Source: an uncultured marine group I thaumarchaeote (GTDB lineage: Archaea > Thermoproteota > Nitrososphaeria > Nitrososphaerales > Nitrosopumilaceae). From it: a DNA stretch of 45,136 nucleotides. The translations under genes were made by a program, and so were the position numbers. Positions 1 through 8,581 of the stretch are shown here, in pieces (the first letter of the stretch is position 1; each line of letters starts with the position of its first letter). The stretch is taken from assembly GCA_902514275.1 (NCBI GenBank), contig CABXQD010000005.1, positions 1 to 45,136 of the forward strand, written 5' to 3'. The notes under the pieces are model-generated. The model was not told the DNA's origin, did no database searches, and saw only the letters and a list, made by a program, of their open reading frames with translations.

Positions 1-1
1 A

Positions 2-1240
2 TTTTCAAAGTCATCAAAACTTCACATAAATGGTGTTTCACATAACATAAGATTTTTTGATCCATATCCATTTGTAGTAAAATCATCATTAGGAAAAAAT
101 TTGGTTGATGTAGACAATAACAAATACACAGATTATTGGATGGGTCATTGGTCTTTAATTTTAGGACACGGACAAAAAAATGTCAAAGATTCAATTCAAA
201 AACAAATTGAAAAAAGTTGGATGTATGGAACAGTTAATGAACAGACAATAAAACTATCAGAATTAATTTCAAAAGCAGTTCCAGTTGCAGAAAAAATTCG
301 TTATGTTACATCTGGAACAGAAGCTACAATGTATGCAGTTAGATTAGCACGTTCTGTAACAGGGAAAAAAATTATTGCAAAAATAGATGGAGGATGGCAT
401 GGATATACATCAGATTTACTAAAGAGTGTAAATTGGCCATTTAAAGAATCAGAAAGTAGTGGAGTTGTTAATGATGAAAAAATTGTTTCTATTCCTTACA
501 ACGATTTAGAAAATTCATTAAAAATATTAAAAAAATATTCTAAAAATCTTGCAGGAGTAATTATAGAACCAGTTTTAGGTGGAGGTGGTTGTATACCTGC
601 AACAAAAGAATATCTAAAAGGAATTGAAGAATTTGTTCACAAAAATAAATCATTATTTATTTTAGATGAAATTGTTACAGGATTTAGATTCAGATTTGGG
701 TGTTTGTATCCAACAATGAAATTAGATCCAGACATTGTTACATTAGGAAAAATTGCAGGAGGAGGAATGTCCATAGGAATTATGTGTGGTAAAAAAGAAA
801 TAATGAATTATGCAGACACAACAGGAAAGAAAAAATCAGAACGCTCATACATTGGAGGAGGTACATTCTCAGCAAATCCAGTATCAATGACATCAGGATA
901 TACAACACTGAATTATTTAAAAACAAAAAAATCAACTTATGAAAAAATAAATTCATTAGGAGATTATGCTAGAAAAGAGTTAGAAAAAGTATTTGATGGT
1001 AAAGTCATAGTTTCAGGAAAAGGATCCTTATTCATGACTCATTTCCTCAAAAATGGAGTTAAAGAGATAGAAAATTCTGCAGATGTTGCAAAATGTGATT
1101 CAGAAATGTTGCAGAAATATCATTTTAAAATGATTTCAGAGGATGGAATATTTTTCTTACCAGGAAAATTAGGAGCAATATCAAACAGTCACTCAAAAGA
1201 AGATATTAAAAATATCATCAAAGCATCAGAAAATTTCTAA
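2..1240 (+). CDS. Class III aminotransferase, glutamate-1-semialdehyde aminomutase-like (5' partial)
   Basis: PLP-dependent fold-type I enzyme of the GSA-aminomutase/class III aminotransferase family. The reading frame is open to the window edge (FFDPYPFVV and [11 protein letters not shown] precede the first TTG at 101), so that TTG is internal and the true start lies outside. Visible motifs are [15 protein letters not shown] (cofactor phosphate region), [10 protein letters not shown], the PLP-ring aspartate in [12 protein letters not shown] and the Schiff-base lysine in [11 protein letters not shown]. About 412 residues are present, close to the usual 420-430. Family members interconvert GSA and 5-aminolevulinate for tetrapyrroles, but paralogues with other substrates exist, so haem synthesis is not assigned. 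Confidence 0.85.
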   Translation, partial: FSKSSKLHINGVSHNIRFFDPYPFVVKSSLGKNLVDVDNNKYTDYWMGHWSLILGHGQKNVKDSIQKQIEKSWMYGTVNEQTIKLSELISKAVPVAEKIRYVTSGTEATMYAVRLARSVTGKKIIAKIDGGWHGYTSDLLKSVNWPFKESESSGVVNDEKIVSIPYNDLENSLKILKKYSKNLAGVIIEPVLGGGGCIPATKEYLKGIEEFVHKNKSLFILDEIVTGFRFRFGCLYPTMKLDPDIVTLGKIAGGGMSIGIMCGKKEIMNYADTTGKKKSERSYIGGGTFSANPVSMTSGYTTLNYLKTKKSTYEKINSLGDYARKELEKVFDGKVIVSGKGSLFMTHFLKNGVKEIENSADVAKCDSEMLQKYHFKMISEDGIFFLPGKLGAISNSHSKEDIKNIIKASENF

Positions 1241-1249
1241 AATTAAACA

Positions 1250-1603
1250 TCAATTAGAAAAATTATTTTTCCAAGACATCAATTGATTAAAAATGTTCAA
1301 AAAATTATCAGATTTTGTAGTTATATGAATATGAGCAAAAATATTTTCAAATTGACCTTCAAAAATTATCCTACATTCATTTTTAAAAAAAGGTACTGAA
1401 ACTCCTATTTTTTTAAGATTTGTTATAACAAATTCTTCAATTAAAACAGTTTCAGAATTAACGACAATTTTTTTTAATTTAGAATTTTTGTTGATATTAT
1501 CATCCAATTTTTTTTGTAAAGATTCATTCCATTTAGGAGAATCCTTAGGCCAATGGTGAATAAACACTTTTTCAGCAAAATATGAAATTTGAGTTTCAGA
1601 CAT
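1250..1603 (-). CDS. Conserved hypothetical protein, 117 aa
   Basis: Soluble protein of 117 residues beginning MSETQISYFAEKVFIHHWPKDSP, convergent with the aminotransferase and 9 bp from its stop. It has no signal peptide, membrane segment or recognised motif. Alternating hydrophobic stretches (KIVVNSETVLIEEFVI, CRIIFEGQFENIFAHIHI) suggest a small alpha/beta domain. Codon use matches the neighbours. Function unknown. Confidence 0.6.
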   Translation of the reverse strand: MSETQISYFAEKVFIHHWPKDSPKWNESLQKKLDDNINKNSKLKKIVVNSETVLIEEFVITNLKKIGVSVPFFKNECRIIFEGQFENIFAHIHITTKSDNFLNIFNQLMSWKNNFSN

Positions 1604-1708
1604 GATTAAAAGAATTTTTAAATCAAATTAAGAGTTTGGTATTAATTTTGTCAAACATTCTTTGATATGCATACTGTCTAAAACTAATTCACAAAAATCA
1701 AAAAATAT

Positions 1709-1729
1709 TTCTTATTTTTAAAATAAGAA
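1709..1729. repeat. 21-bp AT palindrome
   Basis: Ten-base perfect inverted arms (TTCTTATTTT and AAAATAAGAA) around one central T. It lies 13 bp past the stop of the 23-aa micro-ORF on the minus strand. With no loop it is better read as a DNA-level palindrome than as an RNA hairpin. In such AT-rich DNA it may be a binding site or chance. Confidence 0.35.
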
Positions 1730-1741
1730 GTAGAGTTTTGA

Positions 1742-1813
1742 TTATGTAAATTCAAAAATTTCTGCATCGTCACTCTTTTGTTGTAGTTCCTCTTTGTGTT
1801 TTTCTTTATCCAT
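1742..1813 (-). CDS. Possible 23-aa acidic micro-ORF
   Basis: ATG-started frame of 23 codons beginning MDKEKHKEELQQKSDD and ending in EFT. It is very charged and resembles the neighbouring 36-aa frame in composition (MDKKKEAY start), on the opposite strand. Only the frame and composition support it. The 1604-2090 stretch otherwise holds this frame, the palindrome and the 36-aa frame. Confidence 0.25.
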   Translation of the reverse strand: MDKEKHKEELQQKSDDAEIFEFT

Positions 1814-1942
1814 AGATCGACATAGTGATTCTTTGATTTATTTTTATTAAAAAAATCTTAAAAAATATCAAAAAATAGTATAAAAATCAAACATATTTTC
1901 AAAATTGTTCAAGTTTTTATAAAATAACAATTACAGTGAATT

Positions 1943-2053
1943 ATGGATAAGAAAAAAGAAGCATATGCTACAGATGATCCAACAGATACATCAGCAGATA
2001 AACAAGAAGAAATGGCCAAAGAGGCAATTAAAAAATTCAAATCATTGAATTAA
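1943..2053 (+). CDS. Small charged protein, 36 aa
   Basis: ATG frame of 36 codons, MDKKKEAYATDDPTDTSADK followed by a Lys/Glu-rich helix ending FKSLN. It is hydrophilic, without Cys or membrane segment, and probably disordered then helical. It stands 37 bp before the TPR gene on the same strand and could be co-transcribed. Function unknown. Confidence 0.4.
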   Translation: MDKKKEAYATDDPTDTSADKQEEMAKEAIKKFKSLN

Positions 2054-2090
2054 GGTAAACTTTCATTAGCAATAGTTTTTTCAATAAAAT

Positions 2091-2912
2091 ATGGGATTAT
2101 TTGGATCAAAAGAAAATCCAGAAGATATCAGACATAATGCAATGTCTATGATGGAAAGAAATCAACCAAAAGCAGCAGTTTCATTATTTAATAAAATTCT
2201 AAAACAAGATGTAACTGATGCATCTGCATTATTTAACAAAGGATTAGCATTAAACCAAATGAGAAAATATAGTGATGCAATTACTTGTTTTGATAAATTA
2301 TTAGAGATTAATCCAAATGACGCACAAGCACTAAACAACAAAGGGATTGCAATGGCAGAAAATGGAAATATTCAAGCAGCCTCTGAATGTTATGATGAAG
2401 CAATTGTAGCGGATCCAAAATATGCAGCATCATATTTCAACAAAGGAGTGTTATTAGATAAACTTCAAGAACATGAATTAGCACTAACAGTATTGGAAAA
2501 AGCAATTTCGGTGGATTCAAGAAAACCAAATGCAATGGTCTACAGAGGAATTGTTTTAGGAAAAATGAAAAGACATGAAGAGGCACTCAATTGTTTTCAA
2601 AATGTTTGTAAAAAATATCCCAATAATCAAGATGCATTTTTTCAAAAAGGAGTACAACTTGCAGAGTTAGGAAGACATGAAAAGGCACTAGATGTATTTG
2701 ACGAAATTTTAAAAAAATACAAAGATAATGTGAATGTAATTTATGCAAAATCAAGAAGTAAAGCTGCATTAAAAAATTATCCAGAAGCATTAGATTTACT
2801 AAAGCAAGCAATTTCAAGAAGTCCAAAAATTATTAGAAACTGGGCAAAAGAGGAACCAATTTTTACGGTGTTACACAACGATAATAAATTTAGAGCGCTA
2901 GTGAAATTATAG
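2091..2912 (+). CDS. TPR-repeat protein, 273 aa
   Basis: Scaffold-type protein of about seven 34-residue tetratricopeptide repeats from residue ~17 to ~245, with the canonical spacing in units such as ALFNKGLALNQMRKYSDAI and ALNNKGIAMAENGNIQAA. The N-terminus MGLFGSKENPED is short and amphipathic. The C-terminus ends in the D-x2-F-x2-L-x2-D-x2-F-x2-L type tail often found after TPR arrays (PIFTVLHNDNKFRALVKL). It overlaps the convergent next gene by 6 bp. TPRs bind partner proteins; the partner is not evident. It resembles the second TPR protein at 36244-37290. Confidence 0.85.
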   Translation: MGLFGSKENPEDIRHNAMSMMERNQPKAAVSLFNKILKQDVTDASALFNKGLALNQMRKYSDAITCFDKLLEINPNDAQALNNKGIAMAENGNIQAASECYDEAIVADPKYAASYFNKGVLLDKLQEHELALTVLEKAISVDSRKPNAMVYRGIVLGKMKRHEEALNCFQNVCKKYPNNQDAFFQKGVQLAELGRHEKALDVFDEILKKYKDNVNVIYAKSRSKAALKNYPEALDLLKQAISRSPKIIRNWAKEEPIFTVLHNDNKFRALVKL

Positions 2913-3635
2913 AATTTTGTTACGTACAGCATCTATTCTAATAATACCAACTTTCTTTTTTGGTCCAATCAAGCGTGCTTCGTAAATGGGAACATATACT
3001 TCACTAATTTCACGTAACACAAATTCTTCTTCAAGATTTCTTACCTCATCTTCCAAAGGTTTTTTTAAAAAAGATTGTAATTTTTTAATTGCATCATTAT
3101 GGGAGAGTTCAGAAGTTTTTACATGTGATGAATTCTTTTCCAATAATCGATTAGGATAATTTTCAGTTGTTTTAGAATTTAATTTAAAAGGAAATTTAAT
3201 TTCCCTACCATGATGATCAAATGTTAATTCATCTTCATTTTCAACAAAAACATGCTCCTCTAATTTCAGATCAACTTTATTTTTACCCCGTTTTCCTACA
3301 ATAGCCTTTTTAAAATTAGATTTTGTTCTCACTGGAAAAACACCATCACCTAAAATCACTTCAGAAACATTGGAGTGAACAGAAATAGAATGAGTTGCTT
3401 TTCTAAAATAATTTGCCATATACTTACCAGAGATTATTAAAATGCATTCATAGTAGAGTTTAATTGAATGAATGTGAATATCATTCTTTTTTGGACGAGA
3501 AAACAGAGATTTGAATAACGCAGTTTTTTTATCATCAATTATTTCTAAAACTTCAGGTTCATCAATTTTTTTTTGTAAAACAACTGTTTTTTTATTATGA
3601 CTGTTTTTCAAAACTATACAAAATATACAAGTCAT
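2907..3635 (-). CDS. Conserved hypothetical protein with N-terminal CxxC, ~242 aa
   Basis: The frame extends upstream to a TTG at 3695, but ATG at 3635 (MTCIFCIVLKNSHNKK) is the more natural start. C3 and C6 form a lone CxxC pair. The middle is basic and beta-rich; residues ~155-215 look helical; the C-terminus carries EVYVPIYEARLIGPKKKVGI followed by IRIDAVRNKIL, which looks like the conserved core. No membrane segment. I do not recognise the family. It is convergent with the TPR gene and divergent from the cupin gene. Confidence 0.6.
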   Translation of the reverse strand: MTCIFCIVLKNSHNKKTVVLQKKIDEPEVLEIIDDKKTALFKSLFSRPKKNDIHIHSIKLYYECILIISGKYMANYFRKATHSISVHSNVSEVILGDGVFPVRTKSNFKKAIVGKRGKNKVDLKLEEHVFVENEDELTFDHHGREIKFPFKLNSKTTENYPNRLLEKNSSHVKTSELSHNDAIKKLQSFLKKPLEDEVRNLEEEFVLREISEVYVPIYEARLIGPKKKVGIIRIDAVRNKIL

Positions 3636-3724
3636 CGTATTAAACCAATTCTGACAAATAGGGAATTGAAGATTATTAAGTAAAATTACAAACAAAGAAA
3701 AAGAAGACCATTTTAATTGAAATT

Positions 3725-4183
3725 ATGATAAAGAAATCAAACATTAATGGTTCAACAGATAAGAGAGAAGTCAACCCAGAATGGTTCACAGGAAAAACAT
3801 GGATGAAAGTACTCTCAGATAAAATTAAATCAAAAGATCAAGACATCTATCACGTACATTTTGAAAAAGGTTCTAAAACAAAACTACATTTTCATAATGG
3901 GAATCAAGTACTGATGGCAATCAAAGGTAAAGGTAGTTTAGAAATTTTTAAAAAATATGGCACAAATAAAACGGAATTTAAAATTAAAAAAATTGAAAAA
4001 ATCAGCCTAAATGAAGGAGACATTGTTCACATTCCAGCAAAAACACTGCATACACATGGTTCCATTGATAAAAAGAAAGAATTTTCCCACATTGCAATCA
4101 ACATATTGCCTAAAAAAAATTCAATGTACAAAACAACATGGTATGAATCAGATTTTAAAAGTAAAGTAAAAAATATTATTTAA
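3725..4183 (+). CDS. Cupin-domain protein, 152 aa
   Basis: Single-domain beta-barrel cupin. Motif 1 is seen at residues ~47-66 (KGSKTKLHFHNGNQVLMAIK), with an HxH pair and Q where many cupins have Glu; motif 2 is at ~96-112 (EGDIVHIPAKTLHTHG). Three or four His ligands are therefore present and metal binding is likely. The second cupin begins 5 bp after the stop, so the two are probably one operon. Substrate unknown; it may be an isomerase, a dioxygenase or a small-molecule sensor. Confidence 0.75.
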   Translation: MIKKSNINGSTDKREVNPEWFTGKTWMKVLSDKIKSKDQDIYHVHFEKGSKTKLHFHNGNQVLMAIKGKGSLEIFKKYGTNKTEFKIKKIEKISLNEGDIVHIPAKTLHTHGSIDKKKEFSHIAINILPKKNSMYKTTWYESDFKSKVKNII

Positions 4184-4188
4184 AATTA

Positions 4189-4551
4189 ATGTCCATTAAA
4201 GAAAATTCAGAAATTAAACAAATCAAAGGTGAAGAAGGTGCGGAAATTAAACAATATTTTAGTCCACAGAACACATCAAATAAAATCAGCTATAGTTTAG
4301 CACAATTTCTACTAGAATCAGGCAAAAAAACAAAACTACACAAAATTAAATCATCTGAAATTTACTATATTTTAGAAGGTAAAGCAGAATTAAAAATAGA
4401 TGAAGAATTATTTGAATTAAAAAAAGATGATTCAGCACATGTTCCACCAAACTCAAAACAATTTATCAAAAATATTGGAACTGGAAATTTACGTTTTTTA
4501 TGCATCGTAGAACCTGCATGGAAACAAGAAGATGACGAAATTTTAGAATAA
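4189..4551 (+). CDS. Cupin-domain protein, 120 aa
   Basis: Second single cupin, directly after the first. Motif 1 (ESGKKTKLHKIKSSEIYYIL) keeps one His and the Glu, and motif 2 (KKDDSAHVPPNSKQFIKN) lacks the usual second-motif His. Metal ligation is thus incomplete compared with its neighbour, which suggests a structural or partner role, for example a heterodimer. The last residues are acidic. Function unknown. Confidence 0.75.
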   Translation: MSIKENSEIKQIKGEEGAEIKQYFSPQNTSNKISYSLAQFLLESGKKTKLHKIKSSEIYYILEGKAELKIDEELFELKKDDSAHVPPNSKQFIKNIGTGNLRFLCIVEPAWKQEDDEILE

Positions 4552-4602
4552 AATAATAAAATATCAACAATGATTTTTAACATATGAGGAATTACAACTA
4601 AC

Positions 4603-5271
4603 ATGAATAGAAGAGAAGCATTACTAACATTGAATGTAAATCAGAATTCATCACAAGAAGAAGTTAAGTCAGCATATAGAAAAATGGCATTAGAGTTACA
4701 CCCAGATAAAAATAAAGGAAAAAACGAGGATGAGCAATTTAAAAAAATTACTGAAGCTTATAATTTTCTAAAAAAGAATGAAAAAGAGGATACAATTTAT
4801 CAGCAAACAAAACAAAGTTCAGGAAATCAAAGAGTAAGACCAAAACCCCAATGGGGTGCACCTGATGATGGGGGAATTCCCGAACAAGATTGGGGGAAAT
4901 ATACACGGGAGTTTGAAGAAGGAGACCCAACTTTTTGGAAAGAATATGAAAAGAAATTTTGGGAAGATTATAACGCAAGAATTCGATCAGATGGCAAAAA
5001 TGGAGAATATGAGAAAGCCAGAGAACCAGATGAACAACCAGATCTTCAAGTTAGTGTAGACAAATCATTGTGTATTGGTTGCTGTAGTTGTGAGATAATT
5101 GCACCAACAGTATTTGAGATAGATAAACAAAGTCAAACAAATCCCAAATCAAAAGTAATTAATCAAAAAGGAGCAGGAGTAAATAAAATTATGAATGCAG
5201 CTGAAACATGTCCGACAAAAGCAATTAGAGTAGAAAATATTAAAACAAAAGAAAAATTATTCCCGTATTAA
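4603..5271 (+). CDS. DnaJ-ferredoxin fusion protein, 222 aa
   Basis: N-terminal J domain at residues ~4-60 with the DnaK-stimulating HPD at 33-35 ([10 protein letters not shown]), an acidic/aromatic linker, then a ferredoxin domain at ~150-212 whose [4Fe-4S] ligands are C157, C160, C163 (CIGCCSC) and C203 (CPTKAI). The G/F and zinc-finger regions of full DnaJ are absent. DnaJ-Fer proteins were described in Thaumarchaeota and plant chloroplasts, and transfer between the lineages was proposed (Petitjean et al. 2012, recalled from memory). The role may be redox-linked chaperone recruitment to Fe-S proteins; this is inference. Its stop overlaps the convergent HIT gene by 4 bp. Confidence 0.9.
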   Translation: MNRREALLTLNVNQNSSQEEVKSAYRKMALELHPDKNKGKNEDEQFKKITEAYNFLKKNEKEDTIYQQTKQSSGNQRVRPKPQWGAPDDGGIPEQDWGKYTREFEEGDPTFWKEYEKKFWEDYNARIRSDGKNGEYEKAREPDEQPDLQVSVDKSLCIGCCSCEIIAPTVFEIDKQSQTNPKSKVINQKGAGVNKIMNAAETCPTKAIRVENIKTKEKLFPY

Positions 5272-5681
5272 ATTTTTAACAAATTATAATATTTTTCAAT
5301 GTCAGAATCAGATAATTGTAAAGAAGAATCAAACATACTGTGAATAGGTCCTGCAGAATCAGATTTGCTTCTTGGAACTAAGTGTACATGGATGTGAGGT
5401 ATTTCTTGACCAGCATCCTCTCCGTTATGGATAGCAACCAAAGTAGAGCCACTGATAGAATCAACTTTAGACATCATAGTATGCACTAGAGAAAATAAAT
5501 CAGAATTTTCATCAGAGCTCATTTCTTGAATTTTTTGATGATGATTTTTTGGAATAACCAACACATGACCTTTTACTAATGGAAATGCATCCATGAATGA
5601 AATAGAATGAGACGTTTCATGAAGAATTTTAGCAGAAATTTGTTTTGATATTATTTTACAGAAAATACAATCCATAATCAT
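5268..5681 (-). CDS. HIT family nucleotide-binding hydrolase
   Basis: Histidine-triad protein of 135-137 residues. It starts [15 protein letters not shown] at 5675 (MDCIFCK) is the alternative start. It has the family N-terminus with CxxC, the [13 protein letters not shown] strand, [18 protein letters not shown] and the catalytic HxHxH triad in HIHVH. HIT enzymes hydrolyse nucleoside phosphoramidates or dinucleotides such as AMP-NH2 and Ap4A; the exact substrate cannot be read from sequence. Confidence 0.9.
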   Translation of the reverse strand: MIMDCIFCKIISKQISAKILHETSHSISFMDAFPLVKGHVLVIPKNHHQKIQEMSSDENSDLFSLVHTMMSKVDSISGSTLVAIHNGEDAGQEIPHIHVHLVPRSKSDSAGPIHSMFDSSLQLSDSDIEKYYNLLKI

Positions 5682-5712
5682 TAAAATAATTTTTAAAATA
5701 TCAAAGTATCTA

Positions 5713-6009
5713 TCAAGGAGTTACAACAGTAGCCCAAGCTAAATCCTTGCCAAACTTTATTGTGACCTCATCTCCAACACTCATTTCACAATTTTCAATA
5801 ATTTTAGGAATGGAATCAATAGTTTCTACATAACATGTACCGTCATCATTACTCAAAATAACAACATCTTCAAAAACATCCTCACGAATCAAATGCCAAA
5901 ATGGAAAAACCATTGTAGATAAGACAATACCAGCTGTCAAAAAAGCACCTCCAAAAACTAATCCTTGTTGTTGACTAGAACTTAATTTCATTTTACCAGG
6001 TGCCGCCAT
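5713..6009 (-). CDS. Small membrane-anchored protein, ~98 aa
   Basis: One hydrophobic segment near the N-terminus (GLVFGGAFLTAGIVLSTMVF) followed by an extracytoplasmic-like beta domain (VVILSNDDGTCYVETIDS and GDEVTIKFGKDLAWATVV). Possible starts are ATG 6009 (MAAPGKMKLSS), which overlaps the zinc-finger gene, or ATG 5991 (MKLSSSQQQ), just after that gene's stop. Probable operon with the upstream C2H2 protein. Function unknown. Confidence 0.6.
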   Translation of the reverse strand: MAAPGKMKLSSSQQQGLVFGGAFLTAGIVLSTMVFPFWHLIREDVFEDVVILSNDDGTCYVETIDSIPKIIENCEMSVGDEVTIKFGKDLAWATVVTP

Positions 6010-6160
6010 CCCCACCATTAGGATCTAATTTTTTGGCAGGTACGTTACCATGTGCTTTTTTCATGTGTTTTTTTAATCTCTCAGGATCATGTAGTTCAGT
6101 TCCACAAACATCACATTTTGTTTTATTCTCGTTAGATTTGTTACGATTAAACAAGCCCAT
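5993..6160 (-). CDS. Small single C2H2 zinc-finger protein, 55 aa
   Basis: ATG at 6160 (MGLFNRNKSNENKTKCDVCG) is chosen over the longer frame to 6211, which would put a hydrophobic run in front. One classic C2H2 finger, CDVCGTELHDPERLKKHMKK with the second His in KKAHG (C-x2-C-x12-H-x4-H), then a Gly/Asp-rich tail ending GGTW. Single-finger micro-proteins of this kind are common in Thaumarchaeota. The target, DNA, RNA or protein, is unknown. Confidence 0.75.
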   Translation of the reverse strand: MGLFNRNKSNENKTKCDVCGTELHDPERLKKHMKKAHGNVPAKKLDPNGGDGGTW

Positions 6161-6214
6161 AATTACACAAAGATGAAGAAATACATTATAAAGGATACTG
6201 AATTTTTTCATTTT

Positions 6215-7354
6215 ATGACAGTAAAAAATATCACAGTTTTAGGTTCAGGAGTTATGGGACATGGTATCGCTCAAGTGTCAGCAACAGCAGGATATAATGT
6301 AGTATTACGAGACATCAAACAAGAATTTTTAGATAAAGCAATGGAGAAAATAAAATGGAGTTTAGATAAACTTGTTTCAAAAGAAAAAATTTCCAAAGAA
6401 GAAGGAGATTCAATTTTTTCAAGAATTACACCAATTGTAGATTTGAATGAAGCAGTAAAAAATGCAGAATTAGTTATCGAAGTGGTTCCAGAAATCATGG
6501 ATTTAAAAAAATCAGTTTATGCAGAATTAGATAAAGCAGCAGGTCCAGAAGTAGTGTTTGCATCAAATACAAGCACATTACCAATTACAGAAATAGCAAA
6601 TACAACATCCCGTCCTGAAAAATTTATAGGAATTCATTTTTTCAATCCTCCACAGCTAATGAAATTAGTTGAAGTAATTCCAGGAGAAAAAACAGCACAA
6701 GAGATTACAGATTTGACTCAAGAATATGTGAAATCAGTTAACAAACAAGCAGTATTATGCAGAAAAGATGTTCCAGGATTCATCATCAACAGATTATTCA
6801 TTCCAATGGTTCACGAAGCATGTTATGCACAAGATAGAACAAACTCAACACTTGAAGAAATTGATTCAGCAGTGAAATTTAAGCTAGGTTTCCCAATGGG
6901 AATTTTTGAATTAGCAGATTTCACAGGAATGGATGTAATTCACAAAGCAACAGTAGAAATGCATTTGCGAGATAAAAAAGTAATCAATCCACATCCGACA
7001 ATAGAAAAAATGTTTGATGAAAAGAAGCTTGGTCAAAAATCAGGAGAAGGTTATTACAAATATTCTGATGACAAATATGAAAGAGTTGCATTATCAGAAG
7101 AACTTGCGGAAAAATTTAATCCAATTCAATTAGTTGCCAATATTCTAAACAATGCAGCTTGGTTAATTACAAACGGAGCAAGCGATATTGGAGAAATAGA
7201 AAAAGCAGCTCAGTTGGGATTAGGATTAAAAAAACCATTGTTTGAAACAGCCAAAGAAATTGGAATCAAAAATATTGTAGATGAATTAAACAAACTTGCG
7301 GAAAAACATGGAGAATTTTATAAACCGGATCCATTACTAATTTCTATGCAGTAA
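6215..7354 (+). CDS. 3-hydroxyacyl-CoA dehydrogenase (probable 3-hydroxybutyryl-CoA dehydrogenase)
   Basis: NAD-dependent oxidation of 3-hydroxyacyl-CoA. ATG 6215 (MTVKNITVLGSGVMG) gives the family N-terminus; the frame runs 14 codons further upstream without homology. The Rossmann GxGxxG is VLGSGVMGHGIAQVSA, and the catalytic region has SNTSTLPITEIA, the histidine in IHFFNPPQLMKLVEVI and KDVPGFIINRLFIP. The C-terminal helical dimerisation domain ends near GQKSGEGYYKY, and about 80 further residues look like a partial second 3HCDH C-domain. In Nitrosopumilus this family provides the (S)-3-hydroxybutyryl-CoA step of the hydroxypropionate/hydroxybutyrate CO2-fixation cycle. No enoyl-CoA hydratase domain is fused. 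Confidence 0.9.
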   Translation: MTVKNITVLGSGVMGHGIAQVSATAGYNVVLRDIKQEFLDKAMEKIKWSLDKLVSKEKISKEEGDSIFSRITPIVDLNEAVKNAELVIEVVPEIMDLKKSVYAELDKAAGPEVVFASNTSTLPITEIANTTSRPEKFIGIHFFNPPQLMKLVEVIPGEKTAQEITDLTQEYVKSVNKQAVLCRKDVPGFIINRLFIPMVHEACYAQDRTNSTLEEIDSAVKFKLGFPMGIFELADFTGMDVIHKATVEMHLRDKKVINPHPTIEKMFDEKKLGQKSGEGYYKYSDDKYERVALSEELAEKFNPIQLVANILNNAAWLITNGASDIGEIEKAAQLGLGLKKPLFETAKEIGIKNIVDELNKLAEKHGEFYKPDPLLISMQ

Positions 7355-7853
7355 TTAATTCTAAAATTTTCTCAACAGCTTCTTTAGGAGTATCAGCACC
7401 AATTATTTTTACATTCTTCCTATGATCCACATAACCATCAATGTATGGGACAATAGCACTCTCAAATCCACGAATTGCAACCATTGGTTTTTTACTCATA
7501 TATGCAGCACATACTTCAGACAAAGTTCCAGAACCACCACCAACAATAATCACACCATCTGCAGATAATGCATTAAGAAAATCACGAGTAAATCCCATTC
7601 CAGAAGGTATTACAATGTCACAATATTCATTAGCAAATTTTGGATCATCTTGAGGAATTATTCCCATAGTTAAACCACCACCATCTTTTGCACCATGAGA
7701 GCATGCATTCATCACACCACCTAGACCACCAGTAATCAACAGAGAATCAGATTTTGCAATCTCTAGTCCAATTTCATAAGCAATTTTTTCATGTTTTGGA
7801 GTACATCCAGTAGTATTATTTCCAATTACTAAGATCTGTTTTTTCTTTACCAT
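7344..7853 (-). CDS. TIGR00725/LOG-like Rossmann protein (nucleotide phosphoribohydrolase family)
   Basis: Lysine-decarboxylase-like/LOG superfamily fold. ATG 7853 (MVKKKQILVIGNNTTG) fits better than the frame start at 7874. The phosphate-binding regions are LLITGGLGGVMNACSHGAKD and VIIVGGGSGTLSEVCAAY (a variant of the PGGxGT-x2-E motif with the conserved Glu). Relatives release ribose-5-phosphate from nucleoside monophosphates; archaeal members are uncharacterised. It overlaps the convergent dehydrogenase gene by 11 bp. Confidence 0.8.
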   Translation of the reverse strand: MVKKKQILVIGNNTTGCTPKHEKIAYEIGLEIAKSDSLLITGGLGGVMNACSHGAKDGGGLTMGIIPQDDPKFANEYCDIVIPSGMGFTRDFLNALSADGVIIVGGGSGTLSEVCAAYMSKKPMVAIRGFESAIVPYIDGYVDHRKNVKIIGADTPKEAVEKILELITA

Positions 7854-7927
7854 AATAGATCTTAAAAAAAGCATTTGAAATATGTTGTCAGAGAAAAAGA
7901 TATTAGTGAATTATTCAAAAATACAAT

Positions 7928-8050
7928 ATGAAAACACGATCAATGCCAGTATGTTTTAGTGAAAAACAATACAAAATGATTGAAGAATTTGCCAAGAAAA
8001 ATGGTATGCTTAACGCAAGCCAAGCTCTTGAAAAAATTCTCACCCAATAG
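7928..8050 (+). CDS. Putative ribbon-helix-helix micro-protein, 40 aa
   Basis: ATG frame of 40 codons with an RHH-like layout: a short basic strand (MKTRSMPVCFSEKQYKMIEE) then two helices (EEFAKKNG and NASQALEKIL). CopG/Arc-type regulators have this pattern and a length near 45. No toxin gene adjoins it. It is the only frame in the interval between the LOG-like gene and the zinc-ribbon gene. Confidence 0.55.
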   Translation: MKTRSMPVCFSEKQYKMIEEFAKKNGMLNASQALEKILTQ

Positions 8051-8168
8051 ATAGTTTTTATAATTTTTAATTATTTTATTTTTTAATACAAAAATAGATC
8101 TATTTGGCAACAGGTTAAAGATTTTGTTTACATTTAATAATTAAATATTTTTCAATTAATTGATAGAT

Positions 8169-8579
8169 ATGGGATTATTTGGTAAAAAAGCAACAAATTG
8201 TACAATTTGCAATAAAGAATTAACACATAGGCACAAACCAAAAAAAGAATGGGATATCAAGGGTTCACTTTGTGGAGACTGCCATTTTGATAAATCAAAG
8301 GAATACTATGAAGGACAAGTAAGACAACCATGTGTTAAATGTGGAGTAACACAAAAAATTACGGATTTATGGGAACCGCGATGGCAGTGGGATATGGAAG
8401 GACTATTGTGCAAAAAATGTTTTGATGAAAAAGAAAAAGATCATGATCAAAAGAAAAATTTTTGTGCATTATGTGAAACAAAAATGGGATTAATTAGACA
8501 TAATCCAAAAGGACATTGGAAAATTGAAGGTCAATTATGTAGAAAATGCTGGGATAAAAAGAAAGCAGAGTTTGGATAA
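8169..8579 (+). CDS. Triple zinc-ribbon-repeat protein, 136 aa
   Basis: Three tandem ~42-residue units, each C-x2-C, a basic/aromatic stretch, W-x2-[KE]-G-x-LC-x2-C: CTICNKEL...WDIKGSLCGDC, CVKCGVTQ...WDMEGLLCKKC, CALCETKM...WKIEGQLCRKC. Twelve cysteines make three zinc sites. ATG 8169 (MGLFGKKATN) is preferred over the TTG at 8160. There is no catalytic motif. Probably nucleic-acid or protein binding. The C2H2 gene follows after 2 bp. Confidence 0.75.
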   Translation: MGLFGKKATNCTICNKELTHRHKPKKEWDIKGSLCGDCHFDKSKEYYEGQVRQPCVKCGVTQKITDLWEPRWQWDMEGLLCKKCFDEKEKDHDQKKNFCALCETKMGLIRHNPKGHWKIEGQLCRKCWDKKKAEFG

Positions 8580-8581
8580 AA

